From Bowmanella dokdonensis (GTDB lineage Bacteria; Pseudomonadota; Gammaproteobacteria; Enterobacterales; Alteromonadaceae), in contig NZ_JAFKCV010000002.1 of NCBI RefSeq assembly GCF_017254865.1, forward strand, positions 167,837-231,836: a DNA stretch of 64,000 bases. The letters run 5' to 3'. Shown piece after piece: positions 8,838 to 18,383 of the stretch. Every line of letters starts with the position of its first letter. Within the stretch, counting starts at the first letter, position 1. The notes beneath the pieces were generated by a model. It was not told the DNA's origin. It made no database searches and was given only the letters and a program-made list of their open reading frames with translations. The position numbers and the translations under genes were made by a program.

Positions 8838-10202
8838 TTATCTTAACCCTTCTCGCCTCAGTGCCTGTGGCGTAAACTCGCTGTCATCCGGCTTGATGGA
8901 GAAGTCGTACATTCTGGTTTCATTATCCAGACCCAATGCCAGATAACGGCGTGAATTCAGGTCGTGGTAAACATCCAGTGTAGACCAGAGTGTCGGAACT
9001 TCGTAATAGTTGATGGCGTACGCCATGGCCACCCTATACAACTCATTACGGTTGTCATACATGTCCGCCACCAGGATCTGCCAGCTATCCTCATCGATGT
9101 AGAATACCCGCTTCTGATAAATGTGACGGTATTCGTCCTTCAGATTTGCTTCCACCACCCACACACGGTGCTTCTCGTAACGGGTCAGTTCAGGATTGAC
9201 ATGACCTGGCTTGAGAATGTCACCATAGGTCACTTTGTCGCTGTGTAACTGGTAATTGTTGTAAGGCACATAGAGTTCTTTCTTGCCTTTTAGGGTCCAG
9301 TTGTATCGGTCCGGCGCACCATTGAACATGTCAAAATCGTCTGTGGTCCGCAGTCCATCCGCTGCTGTGCCCGGGGCATCATAGGCAATATTGGGTGCCT
9401 TGCGTACCCGTCGCTGTCCGGTATTGTAGGTCCAGGCCTGACGTGGTTCTTTAACCTGGTCCATGGTTTCATGCACCAGCAGGGCGGTACCGGCCAGACG
9501 GGCAGGCTCGGTGATGCTCTGCTTGAACTTCATCAGGATGTTTTCTTCCAGCAGCTTTTCGGGGGTTGCATCCTGTTCGGCATACTTAATCATCAGGACA
9601 TCATCGAAACCGATGACGTTAAAGTCCCCACCGGCTGTAGGTGCAGCCTGGCCACCATAGCGCTGTATGGCCTGGCCACGATAGCGCAGAATGTGGTTCC
9701 AGATCGCCTCAACACCATTTTGGGGGATAGGAAAAGGGATTCCGATGGCCGCATTCTTAATGCCGTTACCGCCCTGAACCAGCTCTGCATGAGTAGCATT
9801 GAATTTGGTCGCATCATAGACAGCGGGTGGATTGGAGGCTGTTCTGCGTGTCTGATAGACCGGGATCCTGAAGGTGTCAGGATAGGTCTCAAACAGCTTT
9901 TTCTGGCCGTCACTCAGTAAATCCGCATATTCCTCCATATTGGACGCAGTAATGCTGAACAATACCTTGTCTTCCGGGAACGGGCTGGGATGATGATCTC
10001 CCACCTCATAACCGGCAGGCGGCTCAGTGATTCCACCTGTCCAGGCAGGGATGCTGCCGTCAGCATTAGCCGCCTTAAGACCACCCAAAGGAGTTAATTC
10101 GTTGCCTAACTTCGCCGCTTCAGCTTCGGATACTTTGGCCTCGGCTACCAGACTGCTCATGCCAAGGCTGATCGCCAGTGCGACTAGGGTTAATTTCTTC
10201 AT
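8838..10202 (-). CDS. DUF1329 family periplasmic protein
   Basis: This 454-residue protein has a clear signal peptide (MKKLTLVALAISLGMSS...AEAK) followed by the DUF1329 domain over nearly its whole length. The domain has many Tyr- and Trp-rich segments. The family has been related to LolA-like lipid-binding folds and is found beside DUF1302 genes. It lies 14 bp downstream of the DUF1302 gene with AGGGAG upstream of its ATG, so the two are surely co-transcribed. A role as periplasmic carrier between exporter and outer-membrane barrel is inferred from family and context, not shown. Confidence 0.9.
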   Translation of the reverse strand: MKKLTLVALAISLGMSSLVAEAKVSEAEAAKLGNELTPLGGLKAANADGSIPAWTGGITEPPAGYEVGDHHPSPFPEDKVLFSITASNMEEYADLLSDGQKKLFETYPDTFRIPVYQTRRTASNPPAVYDATKFNATHAELVQGGNGIKNAAIGIPFPIPQNGVEAIWNHILRYRGQAIQRYGGQAAPTAGGDFNVIGFDDVLMIKYAEQDATPEKLLEENILMKFKQSITEPARLAGTALLVHETMDQVKEPRQAWTYNTGQRRVRKAPNIAYDAPGTAADGLRTTDDFDMFNGAPDRYNWTLKGKKELYVPYNNYQLHSDKVTYGDILKPGHVNPELTRYEKHRVWVVEANLKDEYRHIYQKRVFYIDEDSWQILVADMYDNRNELYRVAMAYAINYYEVPTLWSTLDVYHDLNSRRYLALGLDNETRMYDFSIKPDDSEFTPQALRREGLR

Positions 10203-10216
10203 TTTGATCTAACTCC

Positions 10217-12280
10217 CTAGATTGAATACTTGATATTGAATGAAACATAGTCCCTGTCGGCCAGGGCATTTGTCGTACCTACCCCGCCCCAGAACGAGTT
10301 TACTGAGAAACTGGCCGACCATTTGCTCAGATAGTCGAAATCCACCTGGACACTTGAAGACTTGCGATCCTCAATAAACAGGAACAAGGGATCCGGCGTG
10401 ATGCCATCCACGTCATGGGCAAAGGTGGCACGCACGGACATATTGACGCCAGCATATACGTTATTGAAATCGGCCTTGGCCAACAAGCGATAACCCCAGG
10501 CGTCATCCGTCGGGAAAGGGTTGGTTTCCGGGCCGTTGGAAATCCCCACATGCAGGCCCTCTTTACCCGGAATCGGTCCGCTGCGGGAGGTGCCAGGACC
10601 ATTGAGACGCAGCAGGGAAGGATCCGGCATGTCATGGATCTTCACATAGCCTACTTCGCCAAGCAGCACCAGGTTATCTGTGCCAAGGGTGGGTCCAAAC
10701 AGATGGGTGGCGGTCACCTGCATCTGTGATGTATCAGACAATACATAGCCTGTCGCCGTTTCACCCGGACCTACCACCCTGCCCAGGTAATTATTCAACT
10801 GGGAGATTCCTGCCAGATCCGGCCGGATACCGGCTATGGCCAGTTGCTGTGGCATGCCGGCGTACAACAGTTCCACATCGTCTATCTGCAGCGGCTCATC
10901 TTGACGATAGGCGATTTCACCTGCCAGGGCAGTTTCGCCGACGTTGGTGTTGAAACTCACTCCCCACAACTTGATGTCTTCCGGATAGCCAAACTGTGCC
11001 TTGGTAAAGGCGTTCAGATCCGTGATGTTGTCTTTGGTAATTTCATTGGCTGCCATATAGGCGATATCTGCACCGATACCGGCGGCAGTGAAATCAGAGG
11101 CAATTCCGGAAATCAACGGCCGCTGACTATGGTAATTAATATGGTAGAAACCAAACTCAGTGTCGTTCAGCGCCTCGGAATAATAAGAGAGTTTAATACC
11201 GTACTGGCCCTGATCGTCTGCCTCGTCATGAGCCGCATCACTGTAGCCGCGCACAGCAACCTTGGTCGGATAAGCCAGATAGGCGCTGCTTATAGTCGAT
11301 GGACTGGCCCCGGCTCTTAGGGCCGAGCCCAACTCGTTCAACTTGAGCAACAGGAAATCCAGGTCAATATCCGGATTACCCGTGAAACCCAACTGGATAT
11401 TGGCGGCCTGCCCGCCTTCACCGGCAAAATCCGTGGTAGCGAAGTAGCTGCCATTTTGTGGCAGGCGACTCTTATCCCACTCATACTGATAGTACATGGC
11501 CAGTCCCATATTATTGGTCAGGCCGAACTGAGCATAAACCATCCCAACTGGAATAAAGACTTCTTTCAACTCGGCCCCTGGCGCTGAAGCCCGGGTAACA
11601 TCCACCGGATTAGTAGTGTTAATACCATGTTGAATAAAAGTACTCTCACCCCAGCTCACAACTTGTTCACCGATACGTAAAGAGACCGGTACTGAGCCCA
11701 TATCGAAATCGGCATAAAAGAAGGCATCCAACAATCGGATATCGGCACACAATTCTTCTTTGGCGTATTTGTCCTCACAAGGATCAAACGGCTCATTGAA
11801 ACCAGCCTGTGCAGACACAGGATTAGTCCAGGCCCGGTCCCCGTCCATCAGTTCAAAATCGTAGAAGTACATACCGCGGGCAAAGAAACCCATGTTCTTG
11901 TAACGGATATCCAGATCGTGGGTGCCTTTGAACTGGGTGGAGAATGCCTCACCCGGATCGAAGTTCAGGTTGCCATTGTCACCATTGGTAGAATACGCAC
12001 CATTGGCCATTGCCCAGATATCGGCAGAGGGGTATACCACATTGGTGGTCCCGTTATAGCCAGTCCAGTCAAATTTGGGAAAGTTGCTGTTACCAATCAA
12101 AGACCAATCTCTGTCTTCTATTCGGTAGCTGGTTCCCAGGGAAAAGTCTGAATCGAAACTGACAGACCATTCACCCAAATCCCAGTTTACGGCCTGAACT
12201 GGTGCCATGGCACTGCCCAACAGGGCGGCTATGCCAATAGCCAAGGGTGATTTTCTAAAGATGCGAGGCCCATTTTTCAT
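10217..12280 (-). CDS. DUF1302 family outer-membrane beta-barrel protein
   Basis: This 687-residue protein has a long signal peptide (MKNGPRIFRKSPLAIGIAALL...VQA). The rest is a run of alternating, aromatic-rich beta-strands, for example WSVSFDSDFSLGTSYR at the start, and ends in VSFNIKYSI, a C-terminal strand typical of outer-membrane barrels. It belongs to DUF1302, whose genes are almost always next to DUF1329. It is the promoter-proximal gene of the cluster. GGGGAG lies about 13 bases before the ATG. No transport substrate can be deduced. A role as the outer-membrane component of a hydrophobe pathway is inference. Confidence 0.9.
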   Translation of the reverse strand: MKNGPRIFRKSPLAIGIAALLGSAMAPVQAVNWDLGEWSVSFDSDFSLGTSYRIEDRDWSLIGNSNFPKFDWTGYNGTTNVVYPSADIWAMANGAYSTNGDNGNLNFDPGEAFSTQFKGTHDLDIRYKNMGFFARGMYFYDFELMDGDRAWTNPVSAQAGFNEPFDPCEDKYAKEELCADIRLLDAFFYADFDMGSVPVSLRIGEQVVSWGESTFIQHGINTTNPVDVTRASAPGAELKEVFIPVGMVYAQFGLTNNMGLAMYYQYEWDKSRLPQNGSYFATTDFAGEGGQAANIQLGFTGNPDIDLDFLLLKLNELGSALRAGASPSTISSAYLAYPTKVAVRGYSDAAHDEADDQGQYGIKLSYYSEALNDTEFGFYHINYHSQRPLISGIASDFTAAGIGADIAYMAANEITKDNITDLNAFTKAQFGYPEDIKLWGVSFNTNVGETALAGEIAYRQDEPLQIDDVELLYAGMPQQLAIAGIRPDLAGISQLNNYLGRVVGPGETATGYVLSDTSQMQVTATHLFGPTLGTDNLVLLGEVGYVKIHDMPDPSLLRLNGPGTSRSGPIPGKEGLHVGISNGPETNPFPTDDAWGYRLLAKADFNNVYAGVNMSVRATFAHDVDGITPDPLFLFIEDRKSSSVQVDFDYLSKWSASFSVNSFWGGVGTTNALADRDYVSFNIKYSI

Positions 12281-12369
12281 CGTTTTTATACTCCCCTGTA
12301 CCTGCAGGTGTGTTCTATTGTCTGCAGACCTGAATGCTTTGCATCCAGCGTGGTTACTGGATATTTAAC

Positions 12370-12388
12370 AAAATGATTACATCATTTT
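12370..12388. promoter_or_regulatory. Perfect 19-bp palindrome upstream of the DUF1302 gene (possible operator)
   Basis: AAAATGAT-TAC-ATCATTTT is a perfect 8-bp inverted repeat with a 3-base centre, 90-108 bp upstream of the DUF1302 start. It abuts a possible -10 box TATACT on the minus strand (around 12390-12395). It looks like a dimeric repressor site. The regulator is not identified and no regulator gene lies next to it. Confidence 0.35.
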
Positions 12389-12468
12389 AGTATATTGGCA
12401 AGAAGAAATCGTACCAGTTGGAAACTGCCCAATTCTTTTTCTTTTCAATGGCTTGGTCAAGGACTGAA

Positions 12469-12690
12469 TCAACCGACCCGTTCAAATGAACGGATTTTAT
12501 TCGACTCATCAGTGATCAGACGGAAACGTCCCTTGATACCCTGAAGGCCCACAAAAGGCTTCAGATTGGATACCGGCAACTGGACGCGCTCACCACTTTC
12601 AGCATGAATAATCGCATAGGGAGAGGAGCCGTCGTACATGGCTCTGCACCGTTCATAAGATACCTCAATTTTGAAGAAATAGACTTTCAT
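12469..12690 (-). CDS. DUF2835 family small protein
   Basis: This 73-residue protein matches the DUF2835 family in length and in the pattern MKVYFFKIEVSYERC...SGERVQLPVSNLKPF...GIKGRFRL. It is predicted to be a soluble beta-rich cytoplasmic protein; its function is unknown. It starts 20 bp after the pepN stop, so it is probably the last gene of a pepN operon. Confidence 0.8.
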   Translation of the reverse strand: MKVYFFKIEVSYERCRAMYDGSSPYAIIHAESGERVQLPVSNLKPFVGLQGIKGRFRLITDESNKIRSFERVG

Positions 12691-12710
12691 CTGGGTATCG
12701 GCAGGACTCT

Positions 12711-15287
12711 CTAACGCAATGACTTACGCACTTTTTCGTACAGATCACGGCTCAACTGCGGGCTGTCCAGCAGGCGCAGGAACTGGTGTCTAATCAAATC
12801 CTGTCTGCTTTCATCCAGTTGACCAAAGGCCAGCATGGGCGTAATCAATCTTGAGGCAACCTGGGGGTTGATGGGATCCGTTTGCAGAAGATAGTCGGTC
12901 AGAAACTTATAGCCACTGCCATCAATGGCATGAAAGCCCCTGGGATTGTAAAAGGCAAATGTTCCCACCACTGAGCGCACTCTGTTTGGATTGTTGATAC
13001 TGTACATGGCATGTGCCATCAGTATCTGCAGCTTGGACAGGCAGTCATTACGCTCTTTACCAGCATGCAGTGCAAACCATTTGTCCATTACCAGGCTGTC
13101 ATGTCGCCATTTGGCTTCAAAGTCTTCCATCAGCCTATCGAATAAGGCCAGCTCGCTTCCCTGGCAGGCCTTAAGCACCGCCAAGGTATCGGTCATGTTG
13201 TCGCTTTGCAGGTAAAGCTGGTGTAGGTGTGACTCAACCCCAGGGGCATTACTCAGGGCCAGATACGCCAGGCAGACACCGCGCAAACGACGCTGAGCCG
13301 CCTGCTGTTGTGTGTACTGATAGGCACCGGTGCTGATTCTATCCGCTGTGGCCTGCCACTGGTCGGTCAGTGTCCTGGCCAGTTTTCTTTTCAGACAATC
13401 CCTGGCATCCAGTAATCCATCGACCCGGATCGGACTGTTCTGCTGGGCGAGGGTCTCAAAACTTGGCAGTTCCAGCATCTCTGCGAATAACGCAGGGTCC
13501 TGATCCACCCGTCTGAGCATGCTATCAAACAACTCTATCAGTACATCAGGTACGCTGGTTTGTCCGGATCCGGCCATTTCGTGCAAATACTGACTGATCA
13601 GGCTCTGCGCCGCATCCCAACGTAAAAACGGGTCCTGGGCATGCAAGATGATTTGTTGTTTCTGTGCATCGGACTGAATCTGCTTCACTCTGACCGGTGC
13701 ACTGAATCCCGCCAGTATCGCTGTCACAGGTTCATTGTCGAAAGGTCCGAAGTCAAACTGCTGCTTTTCCTGGGTGACAGACAAGGTATGCTTTTGCACG
13801 CTGTTGTTGGCACCATCCAGAATCTCCACTGCAACCGGCATATGCAGGGGGTGTTTCTCGTGCTGATCCGCCGTGGCAGCGGTCAGTTGAGTCAGGGAAA
13901 GACTGAACCGGCCGGTCTGCGGTTCGAAAGTCGTACCCACCGTCAATTGCGGGGTGCCTGACTGGCTGTACCAGCGCCTGAAAGCGGACAAATCCACGTC
14001 ATTGGCATCCTGCATCGCCTGCACAAAATCATCACAGGTTACCGCCTGGCCATCATGGCGTTTAAAATACAAATCCATGCCCTGCCTGAAACCGGCCTCG
14101 CCTAACAAGGTATGCAACATGCGAATGACTTCCGCCCCCTTGTCGTACACTGTCACCGAATAAAAGTTATTCATCTCCATGACTTCTTCGGGACGTATGG
14201 GGTGGGACATTGGGCCTGCGTCCTCGGCAAACTGGTGCTCTCGCATCACTCGGACCTGCTTGAGGCGAACAATGGCCGGAGAGCCCATATCGGCACTGAA
14301 CTGTTGGTCGCGAAATACGGTCAGGCCTTCTTTGAGGCTCAGTTGAAACCAATCCCGGCAGGTAACCCGGTTGCCCGTCCAGTTGTGGAAGTACTCATGA
14401 GCAATGACGGACTCGATATTGAAATAGTCGTCATCGGTGGCAGAGGCAGGATCGGCCAGTACATACTTGCTGTTAAACAGATTAAGGCCCTTGTTCTCCA
14501 TGGCGCCCATATTGAAGAAATCCACAGCCACAATCATGTAGACGTCCAGATCATATTCCAGACCGTACTTCTGCTCGTCCCAGGCCATGGCCTTTTTCAG
14601 CGAATCCAGCGCATGTTGCCCGCGATAGGCATTTCCCTTGTCCACATAGAGTTGCAGCGTCACATCCCGTCCGCTTCTGGTGGTGAAGCTGTCGCTCAGC
14701 AGATCAAAATCTCCTGCCACCAATGCAAACAGGTAACTGGGCTTGGCAAAGGGGTCTTCCCAAAGCGCCCAGTGCCGACCGCCGTCCAGGTCCCCCTGAT
14801 CAAGCAGATTACCGTTGGAGAGCAGATAGGGGTAGGCTTGCTTGTCGGCCACAATCCTGACCCGGTATCTGGTCATCACATCCGGACGATCAGGAAAATA
14901 GGTAATCTTACGGAAGCCCTCAGCCTCACACTGGGTGCAAAATGCCCCGGCTGATTTGTACAGTCCTTCCAAAGAACTGTTGTTAGCCGGATCGATGATT
15001 GTCTCAATCTTCAGCTCGAAAGACGCAGGCAGGTCCTGAAGGATAATGCCCCCCTCCGCCATCTCAGGTTGGTATGGTTGTCCAGCTACCCATACACCGC
15101 CCAGTTCCAATGCTTCGCCGTTCAGATAAAGCGGCGCGTCCTGACTTGTCTGGCGCTGGACCTGACTGATGGCGGTCACCCTGGTGCGATGATCATCCAG
15201 TTCAAACTCCAGGTACAACTCGCTGATCTGGTAAGCCGGCGGCTGATAATCGGCAAGTTTCATGGCGGTATCTCGGCGGACGGACAT
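12711..15287 (-). CDS. pepN: Aminopeptidase N (M1 zinc metallopeptidase)
   Basis: This 858-residue cytosolic enzyme removes N-terminal residues from peptides. The exopeptidase motif GAMENKGLN is followed by HEYFHNWTGNRVTCRDW, with zinc ligands His297 and His301, catalytic Glu298, and the third zinc ligand Glu in LKEGLT downstream. The numbering of the HEXXH site agrees with the E. coli enzyme. The C-terminal half is the helical ARM-like region. The first ATG (15285-15287) has a strong AGGAGGA 8 bases upstream and is chosen over the in-frame ATG eight codons later. DUF2835 follows 20 bp downstream. Confidence 0.96.
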   Translation of the reverse strand: MSVRRDTAMKLADYQPPAYQISELYLEFELDDHRTRVTAISQVQRQTSQDAPLYLNGEALELGGVWVAGQPYQPEMAEGGIILQDLPASFELKIETIIDPANNSSLEGLYKSAGAFCTQCEAEGFRKITYFPDRPDVMTRYRVRIVADKQAYPYLLSNGNLLDQGDLDGGRHWALWEDPFAKPSYLFALVAGDFDLLSDSFTTRSGRDVTLQLYVDKGNAYRGQHALDSLKKAMAWDEQKYGLEYDLDVYMIVAVDFFNMGAMENKGLNLFNSKYVLADPASATDDDYFNIESVIAHEYFHNWTGNRVTCRDWFQLSLKEGLTVFRDQQFSADMGSPAIVRLKQVRVMREHQFAEDAGPMSHPIRPEEVMEMNNFYSVTVYDKGAEVIRMLHTLLGEAGFRQGMDLYFKRHDGQAVTCDDFVQAMQDANDVDLSAFRRWYSQSGTPQLTVGTTFEPQTGRFSLSLTQLTAATADQHEKHPLHMPVAVEILDGANNSVQKHTLSVTQEKQQFDFGPFDNEPVTAILAGFSAPVRVKQIQSDAQKQQIILHAQDPFLRWDAAQSLISQYLHEMAGSGQTSVPDVLIELFDSMLRRVDQDPALFAEMLELPSFETLAQQNSPIRVDGLLDARDCLKRKLARTLTDQWQATADRISTGAYQYTQQQAAQRRLRGVCLAYLALSNAPGVESHLHQLYLQSDNMTDTLAVLKACQGSELALFDRLMEDFEAKWRHDSLVMDKWFALHAGKERNDCLSKLQILMAHAMYSINNPNRVRSVVGTFAFYNPRGFHAIDGSGYKFLTDYLLQTDPINPQVASRLITPMLAFGQLDESRQDLIRHQFLRLLDSPQLSRDLYEKVRKSLR

Positions 15288-15372
15288 GCTTCCTCCTGAT
15301 AAAAAGCGTGACGGGTGTACCGGCTCAACCCACAGCCTGTTTAACCTTGGCAGAGATTAAACAGGCTCCGGC

Positions 15373-16830
15373 TCAGACCTTGGTCGCGGCTGGCACAGGT
15401 ATGCGCAGGATCTTAATCCCCAGATAAGCATAGATGATGGCAAGCACCGGGCTTATCAAGTTGAAGAACGCGAAGAATGCATATTCGAACGGGTGCACCA
15501 TGAGGACACTGTGCATGTAAGCGCCGCAGGTATTCCATGGGATCAGGGGCGAAGTGATAGTGCCGCCATCTTCCAGACTGCGGGACAGGTTGAGTTGATG
15601 CAGGCCCCGCTTGGCAAATTCCTCCTTGTACATGCGGCCCGGCATGACAATGGACATATACTGATCAGCCGTGATCAGGTTGGTGCCAAAACAGGTCAGA
15701 ATGGTACGGGTCACCATCCCCCCAGCCGTTGTGGCGCCTTTCAAAAACGCCGCGACAACGCGCTTAAGCAGGCCTGTTTTTTCCAGCACAGCGCCGAATG
15801 ACAAGGCACACATAATCAACCAGATGGTGTTGAGCATGCTGGACATGCCGCCGCCACTTAGCAGGTCATTAAGATCGGCATTGCCCGTATCTAGGGTGAC
15901 GCCGTTAAACAGAGCACTCCAGACCACTGTGATGGCGGCTACCGCCCCTTCCCGCCCTTGTTCGGCAAGTCCCAAGACCAGTTCAGGCTGGAAAATTACC
16001 GCCCAGACGCCACCCAGCAAGGCACCGATTGAAACGGCCGGGAAAGCCGGCATCTTACGCATGGCAAGGGTCAGTAAGACGACAAGGGGCACCAGCATCA
16101 TGGGGCCCAGATTAAAGTTCTGCTCCAGCAGAGCCTGCATCTGCACGATCTTCTCCATAGAGGCTTCACCTGAGGCATTCAGGCCAATCAGCAGGAAGAG
16201 GATCAGGGCAATGATAAAACTCGGCACCGTCGTCCAGAGCATATAGCGGATATGCTCAAACAGCTCGGTACCGGCGACAGCCGGAGCCAGGTTGGTGGTT
16301 TCAGACAAAGGTGAAATCTTGTCGCCGAAGTAAGCCCCCGACACAATAGCCCCGGCGGTAACGGCCTCTGACATATCCATGCCATTGGCCACCCCAATCA
16401 GCGCCACGCCGACCGTAGCCGCCGTAGTCCAGGAACTGCCGATACTCATCGCGACTACCGCGCAAATCACACAGGAGGCCGCGTAGAACACCGAAGGGTT
16501 CAGCAGCTGCAGCCCATAGTAAATCAGGGTGGGAACGGTCCCTGACAATAGCCAGGTGCCGATCAGTGATCCCACCGCCAGCAGAATCAGGATCGCACCA
16601 AGGGACAATGAAATACCATGAACAATGCCCTCTTCAATCTGCTTCCAGCTGTAACCGTTCTTAAGGCCGATAATGGCGGCGACCCCCATGGCTAACAGCA
16701 AGGCTATCTGGTTGGGCCCGTAGGAGGAATCGTCAGCAAACAGGATCACGGATGAAGACAGCAGGACCACCAGGATGGCAATGGGAATAAAGGCGTCCAG
16801 CAGGGAGGGTTGTCTTGGATTGGATGTCAT
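15373..16830 (-). CDS. nhaC: NhaC family Na+/H+ antiporter
   Basis: This 485-residue inner-membrane protein has 11-12 predicted helices and the NhaC signature region GAIVSGAYFGDKISPLSETTNLAPAV. The family exchanges sodium for protons, or in some members for organic acids. GGAG lies 8 bases before the ATG at 16828-16830; a GTG three codons earlier abuts that site directly and is rejected. The next gene upstream on the same strand encodes another sodium-coupled transporter 91 bp away, which suggests shared use of the sodium gradient. Substrate specificity is not certain. Confidence 0.88.
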   Translation of the reverse strand: MTSNPRQPSLLDAFIPIAILVVLLSSSVILFADDSSYGPNQIALLLAMGVAAIIGLKNGYSWKQIEEGIVHGISLSLGAILILLAVGSLIGTWLLSGTVPTLIYYGLQLLNPSVFYAASCVICAVVAMSIGSSWTTAATVGVALIGVANGMDMSEAVTAGAIVSGAYFGDKISPLSETTNLAPAVAGTELFEHIRYMLWTTVPSFIIALILFLLIGLNASGEASMEKIVQMQALLEQNFNLGPMMLVPLVVLLTLAMRKMPAFPAVSIGALLGGVWAVIFQPELVLGLAEQGREGAVAAITVVWSALFNGVTLDTGNADLNDLLSGGGMSSMLNTIWLIMCALSFGAVLEKTGLLKRVVAAFLKGATTAGGMVTRTILTCFGTNLITADQYMSIVMPGRMYKEEFAKRGLHQLNLSRSLEDGGTITSPLIPWNTCGAYMHSVLMVHPFEYAFFAFFNLISPVLAIIYAYLGIKILRIPVPAATKV

Positions 16831-16921
16831 TCTTATCACTCCATGGGGCGTCGAGTTCGGCCCGGTTCAAGGGAAACTGGCTTGGTGTTGCCCGGCGTCC
16901 CGCTGACGCCGGCTAACAGTC

Positions 16922-18253
16922 TTACAGTGAACGGTAAAACATCAGAATGATGATGACCGGGCAGACAAAACGCACATACCACGGCCAGATCTTCCAGAAC
17001 AGACCATGTTCGGCCTCTTCATCGCTGGTCCTGAGTTCCTGAAGAATTTCGTTTCTCTTCCAGACCCAACCGGCAAAGATACACAGCATCATGCCAAGCA
17101 GCGGCTGACTGTACTGGGTTGTCAGGGCGATAACCAGTCCGAACAGTTGATTGAAGTTGAGGGCAATCAGGGTGCTGCAGACAAAAATGGCTGCAGCAAT
17201 CAACCAGACGGCCTTGGGACGGGAAACACCGCGATTTTCGGTGATGTAAGCCACCGGCACTTCGAGCATGGAGATAGATGAAGTCAGGGCGGCGATGATC
17301 ATCAAGGCGAAAAATGCCAGCGCAACCAGGGTGCCCGCAGCCCCCATAGTATCAAACAGCGCGGGCAGGACAGTGAAGATGAGGCTGTCTCCCTCAATCA
17401 GAGCGCCACTTTCAGAATAAATCTGTACGCCGTTATGCAACGCCACATACATGGCGGGAATGATCAGCAAGCCTGCGAGGATGGCCACCCCGATATCCAC
17501 CAACGCCACTGAGGCACCAAGGCTGGGCAGCTTTTCCTGTTTGCTGACATAGGACCCATAGACCAGCATGGTCCCCACCCCCAATGACATGGAGAAGAAC
17601 GCCTGGCCCATGGCACTGATGAGGAGCTCGGGATTCAGCACAAGAGAGAAATCGGGCAACAGATAGGCCTTCAGTCCTTCCATTGCCCCGTCTAATGTCA
17701 TCACGTAGATGATCAGCAGTAGAATGATTGCGAACAGCGTAGGCATCAGACGCACCGACCAGCGCTCTATTCCCTTGCTGACCCCGCCCGTCACAATACC
17801 TGCGGTGAGTGCAATAAACATCAAACAAAACAATATATTGCGTGTATCAGAGAAACTCTCCAGCCACACCGAGAAGGATTGCCACCCAGCCAGATCGGCC
17901 AGGGCCTGCACGCCATAGGCCACCATCCAGCCGCCCACTATGGCGTAGAAAGCAAGGATCAGGGATACCGTGATAAATCCCCATATCCCCGTTGCCCTGC
18001 CCCAACGACTGCCGGAGATCTGTCCCAGCGCATCCACCATGTTGGCACGGGTAGCGCGCCCGATAAGCAACTCGGCCATCAGCACCGGATAAGCCAGCAC
18101 AAAGGCCAGGATAATATAAACCAGTACAAAAGCAGCACCGCCGTTACTGGCTACCTGGGTGGGAAATCCCCAGATATTGCCAAGTCCCACTGCTGATCCT
18201 GCCGCCGCCAGAATAAACCCCAACCTGGACGAAAACTCCCCTCTTGCACTCAT
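16922..18253 (-). CDS. Neurotransmitter:sodium symporter (NSS/SNF) family transporter
   Basis: This 443-residue membrane protein has the NSS N-terminal signature GSAVGLGNIWGFPTQVASNGG, which builds the sodium and substrate sites in helix 1, and about 11 further hydrophobic segments. Bacterial members (LeuT, MhsT, TnaT) take up amino acids or related amines with sodium. The substrate cannot be assigned. A second sodium-dependent gene, nhaC, lies just downstream. Confidence 0.9.
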   Translation of the reverse strand: MSARGEFSSRLGFILAAAGSAVGLGNIWGFPTQVASNGGAAFVLVYIILAFVLAYPVLMAELLIGRATRANMVDALGQISGSRWGRATGIWGFITVSLILAFYAIVGGWMVAYGVQALADLAGWQSFSVWLESFSDTRNILFCLMFIALTAGIVTGGVSKGIERWSVRLMPTLFAIILLLIIYVMTLDGAMEGLKAYLLPDFSLVLNPELLISAMGQAFFSMSLGVGTMLVYGSYVSKQEKLPSLGASVALVDIGVAILAGLLIIPAMYVALHNGVQIYSESGALIEGDSLIFTVLPALFDTMGAAGTLVALAFFALMIIAALTSSISMLEVPVAYITENRGVSRPKAVWLIAAAIFVCSTLIALNFNQLFGLVIALTTQYSQPLLGMMLCIFAGWVWKRNEILQELRTSDEEAEHGLFWKIWPWYVRFVCPVIIILMFYRSL

Positions 18254-18330
18254 TGTTCTACCTTTGTTTATTGTTATTTTTTGTCATTTGCGGCAGTCCA
18301 TGCCGGCGCCGATGCTATTGTCTTTTATAT

Positions 18331-18358
18331 AAAAACAGGGCTATGAAACCATAGCCCT
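18331..18358 (-). terminator. Terminator of the msrC-proQ-prc operon
   Basis: A 9-bp perfect stem, AGGGCTATG (18337-18345) with CATAGCCCT (18350-18358), has an AAAC loop and is followed on the minus strand by GTTTTTATAT. It lies 26 bp past the prc stop. Confidence 0.85.
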
Positions 18359-18383
18359 ATTTATCAGTTCTGCAGTACGCCGA

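Noticed and set aside
14112-14954. 280-codon plus-strand open frame opposite pepN
   Set aside because: It is antisense to the conserved zinc-site region of PepN, with no family resemblance.
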